A DNA stretch of 13,924 nt from positions 1 to 13,924 of the forward strand of contig DVMO01000074.1 in assembly GCA_018714945.1 (NCBI GenBank), written 5' to 3'. A model generated the notes under the pieces. The model ran no database searches. It worked only from the letters and a program-made list of their open reading frames with translations, and was not told the DNA's origin. Positions 12,402 to 13,924 of the stretch are shown here, one piece after another; the first letter of the stretch is position 1; each line of letters begins with the position of its first letter. The position numbers and the translations under genes are program-made. This DNA is from Fimisoma avicola. Lineage in GTDB: Bacteria; Bacillota; Clostridia; Peptostreptococcales; Anaerovoracaceae.

Positions 12402-13892
12402 ATGTCAATGATAAAAGTGGAAAACCTCACATTCTCGTATCCGTCCGGATATGAAAATATATTTGAGAATGTGAACTTTAAGATAGATACAGATTGGAAG
12501 CTGGGGTTCATAGGGCGCAACGGCCGCGGAAAGACAACATTTCTGAAGCTGCTTATGGGCATGTATGCTTATGAGGGAAAAATAAGTTCATCGGTCATTT
12601 TCGATTATTTTCCATATCAGGCCGACGATGAGAGTCTGCTTACAAACGAAGTGCTGGCAGGCATCTGCCCGAATGCCCAGGATTGGGAAATAATAAAAGA
12701 ACTGTCCCTGCTGGGGGTTGCTGCGGATGTACTATGGCAGCCATATGAGACTCTTTCAAAAGGCCAGCAGACAAAAGTGATGCTGGCGGCTCTATTTCTG
12801 AATGAGGGGCATTTTCTCCTGATCGATGAGCCGACTGACCATCTGGACGCCGCAGGCCGGCAGGCTGTTGCCTCATATCTGGAAAAGAAAAAAGGCTTTA
12901 TCCTGGTGTCCCATGATCGTGAATTTCTGGATTCTTGTATAGACCATGTGCTTTCTCTGAACAGATCAGATATAGAAGTACAGAGCGGAAATTTTTCTTC
13001 ATGGTATGAAAATTTCCAAAGGCGGCAGATGGCAGAGACTACTCAGGACCGGAGGCTGCAAAAGGATATAGAAAGGCTGCGGAAAGCGGCCGGACAGACA
13101 GGTGTATGGGCCGGCAGGGTCGAATCGTCGAAATATGGCTGCGGCCCGGCAGACAGAGGATATATCGGCCATAAATCGGCCAAAATGATGAAAAGAGCCA
13201 AATCCATACAAAGCAGGCAGCAGAAGGCTGCTGATGAAAAAGCAGGACTGCTGAAAAATGCGGAAAAGACCGAACCGCTGAAACTTTTCCCGATGGAATA
13301 CCGTACCCGAAGGATGATTTCCGTTACTGACCTTGTAATATTTTATGGTGGCAAGCAAGTATGCGGCCCTCTGTCTTTTGAGGTATGCTGCGGCGACAGG
13401 ATCGCCCTTGACGGAGGCAACGGCAGCGGAAAGAGCAGCCTGATAAAACTTCTGGCAAATATGGATGTGGGGCACGATAGCGCCGGCGCTCCTGGATATT
13501 CGGGCACTATAAACACAGGTTCAGGTCTCGTTATCTCTTATGTGCCTCAGGACGCCTCTTTCCTTGAAGGAACTCTTTCAGACTTTGCCGGCAGAAAGGG
13601 GATAGATGAAAGCTTATTCAAAACGGTCTTGAGAAAGATGGACTTTGACCGGGGCCAGTTTGAAAAGGACTTGAAAGAACTTTCGGTGGGACAAAAGAAA
13701 AAAGTCCTGCTTGCCGGGAGTATCTGCCAGAGAGCACACCTGTATATATGGGATGAACCGCTCAACTATATTGACATTTATTCGAGGATGCAGATCGAGG
13801 ATCTGATCGCAGGATATTCACCGTCAATGATCTTTGTGGAACATGACCGGGCATTCAGGCAGACTGTAGCAACAAGGCAGATAAAGCTGTGA
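12402..13892 (+). CDS. Lsa-type ABC-F ribosome-protection ATPase
   Basis: 496 residues with two ABC ATPase domains and no membrane part. Domain 1: Walker A GRNGRGKT (38-45), signature LSKGQ (118-122), Walker B FLLIDEP (138-144), then VSHD (169-172). A charged interdomain linker covers about 205-300. Domain 2: Walker A GGNGSGKS (338-345), LSVGQ (427-431), YIWDEP (448-453), VEHD (479-482). The phrase TDWKLGFIGRNGRGKTT and the YIWDEPLNY motif match the Lsa group closely as I remember it, and the length equals Lsa(A) (about 498). Such proteins bind the ribosomal E site and dislodge lincosamides, streptogramin A and pleuromutilins; the spectrum here is unproven. Start 12402 is chosen for GGGAGGG seven bases upstream; the in-frame ATG 12330 sits on the terminator and lacks a binding site. 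Expression is probably drug-induced through the upstream attenuator. Confidence 0.92.
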   Translation: MSMIKVENLTFSYPSGYENIFENVNFKIDTDWKLGFIGRNGRGKTTFLKLLMGMYAYEGKISSSVIFDYFPYQADDESLLTNEVLAGICPNAQDWEIIKELSLLGVAADVLWQPYETLSKGQQTKVMLAALFLNEGHFLLIDEPTDHLDAAGRQAVASYLEKKKGFILVSHDREFLDSCIDHVLSLNRSDIEVQSGNFSSWYENFQRRQMAETTQDRRLQKDIERLRKAAGQTGVWAGRVESSKYGCGPADRGYIGHKSAKMMKRAKSIQSRQQKAADEKAGLLKNAEKTEPLKLFPMEYRTRRMISVTDLVIFYGGKQVCGPLSFEVCCGDRIALDGGNGSGKSSLIKLLANMDVGHDSAGAPGYSGTINTGSGLVISYVPQDASFLEGTLSDFAGRKGIDESLFKTVLRKMDFDRGQFEKDLKELSVGQKKKVLLAGSICQRAHLYIWDEPLNYIDIYSRMQIEDLIAGYSPSMIFVEHDRAFRQTVATRQIKL

Positions 13893-13924
13893 TGCAAGCA
13901 AGAGAAAAAGGCCGGCTTAAACCG

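Overview
The window looks like an accessory, defence- or stress-type island from a Gram-positive member of the Clostridia. The evidence is strong AGGAGG-type ribosome binding sites, sigma-A-like promoters, a protein related to PolC (the polymerase of low-G+C Gram-positives), an Lsa-type ABC-F protein, and roughly balanced base composition with one clearly A+T-richer gene. No rRNA, tRNA, intact insertion sequence, integrase or CRISPR array was seen.

Layout. (1) 1-3083, plus strand: a tightly coupled four-gene cassette with 20-, 4- and 4-base overlaps. It holds two unrecognised proteins, a soluble FtsH-like AAA+/zinc-protease fusion and a YpsA-like SLOG protein. (2) 3084-4727, plus strand: an A+T-rich gene of unknown function behind its own promoter and an adjoining palindrome, then a PPP-family phosphatase. 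(3) 4724-7370, minus strand: an AlbA_2/GHKL-like/winged-helix regulator followed 19 bases later by a PD-(D/E)XK nuclease, probably one operon. (4) 7482-8987, minus strand: a Cas4-like plus DEDD-exonuclease-like (DUF2779) protein, divergent from (5) 9110-10015, a small protein co-linear with the palm and fingers of PolC but apparently lacking its catalytic aspartates. (6) 10016-10883: about 870 bases with no convincing gene, packed with inverted and direct repeats. (7) 10884-12036: a 33-residue ORF and a WYL regulator. (8) 12109-13892: an Lsa-type ABC-F ribosome-protection ATPase behind a leader peptide and a drawable three-state attenuator.

How the parts may work together is inference. The first cassette couples a probable ligand-binding protein to a protease, which suggests ligand-controlled proteolysis. 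The central block is nucleic-acid processing (two nucleases, a DNA-binding regulator, a dead polymerase-like protein). The WYL regulator is of a type often found beside defence genes. The ABC-F unit is a self-contained antibiotic-response module. An 18-base palindrome, TGACAA-N6-TTGTCA, occurs twice 7.4 kb apart in non-coding DNA and may mark a shared regulator.

The strongest leads are the apparently inactive PolC-derived protein, the FtsH-like/SLOG cassette, the ABC-F attenuator and the repeat-rich gap. All family calls rest on motif recognition by eye; no search or folding program was run.
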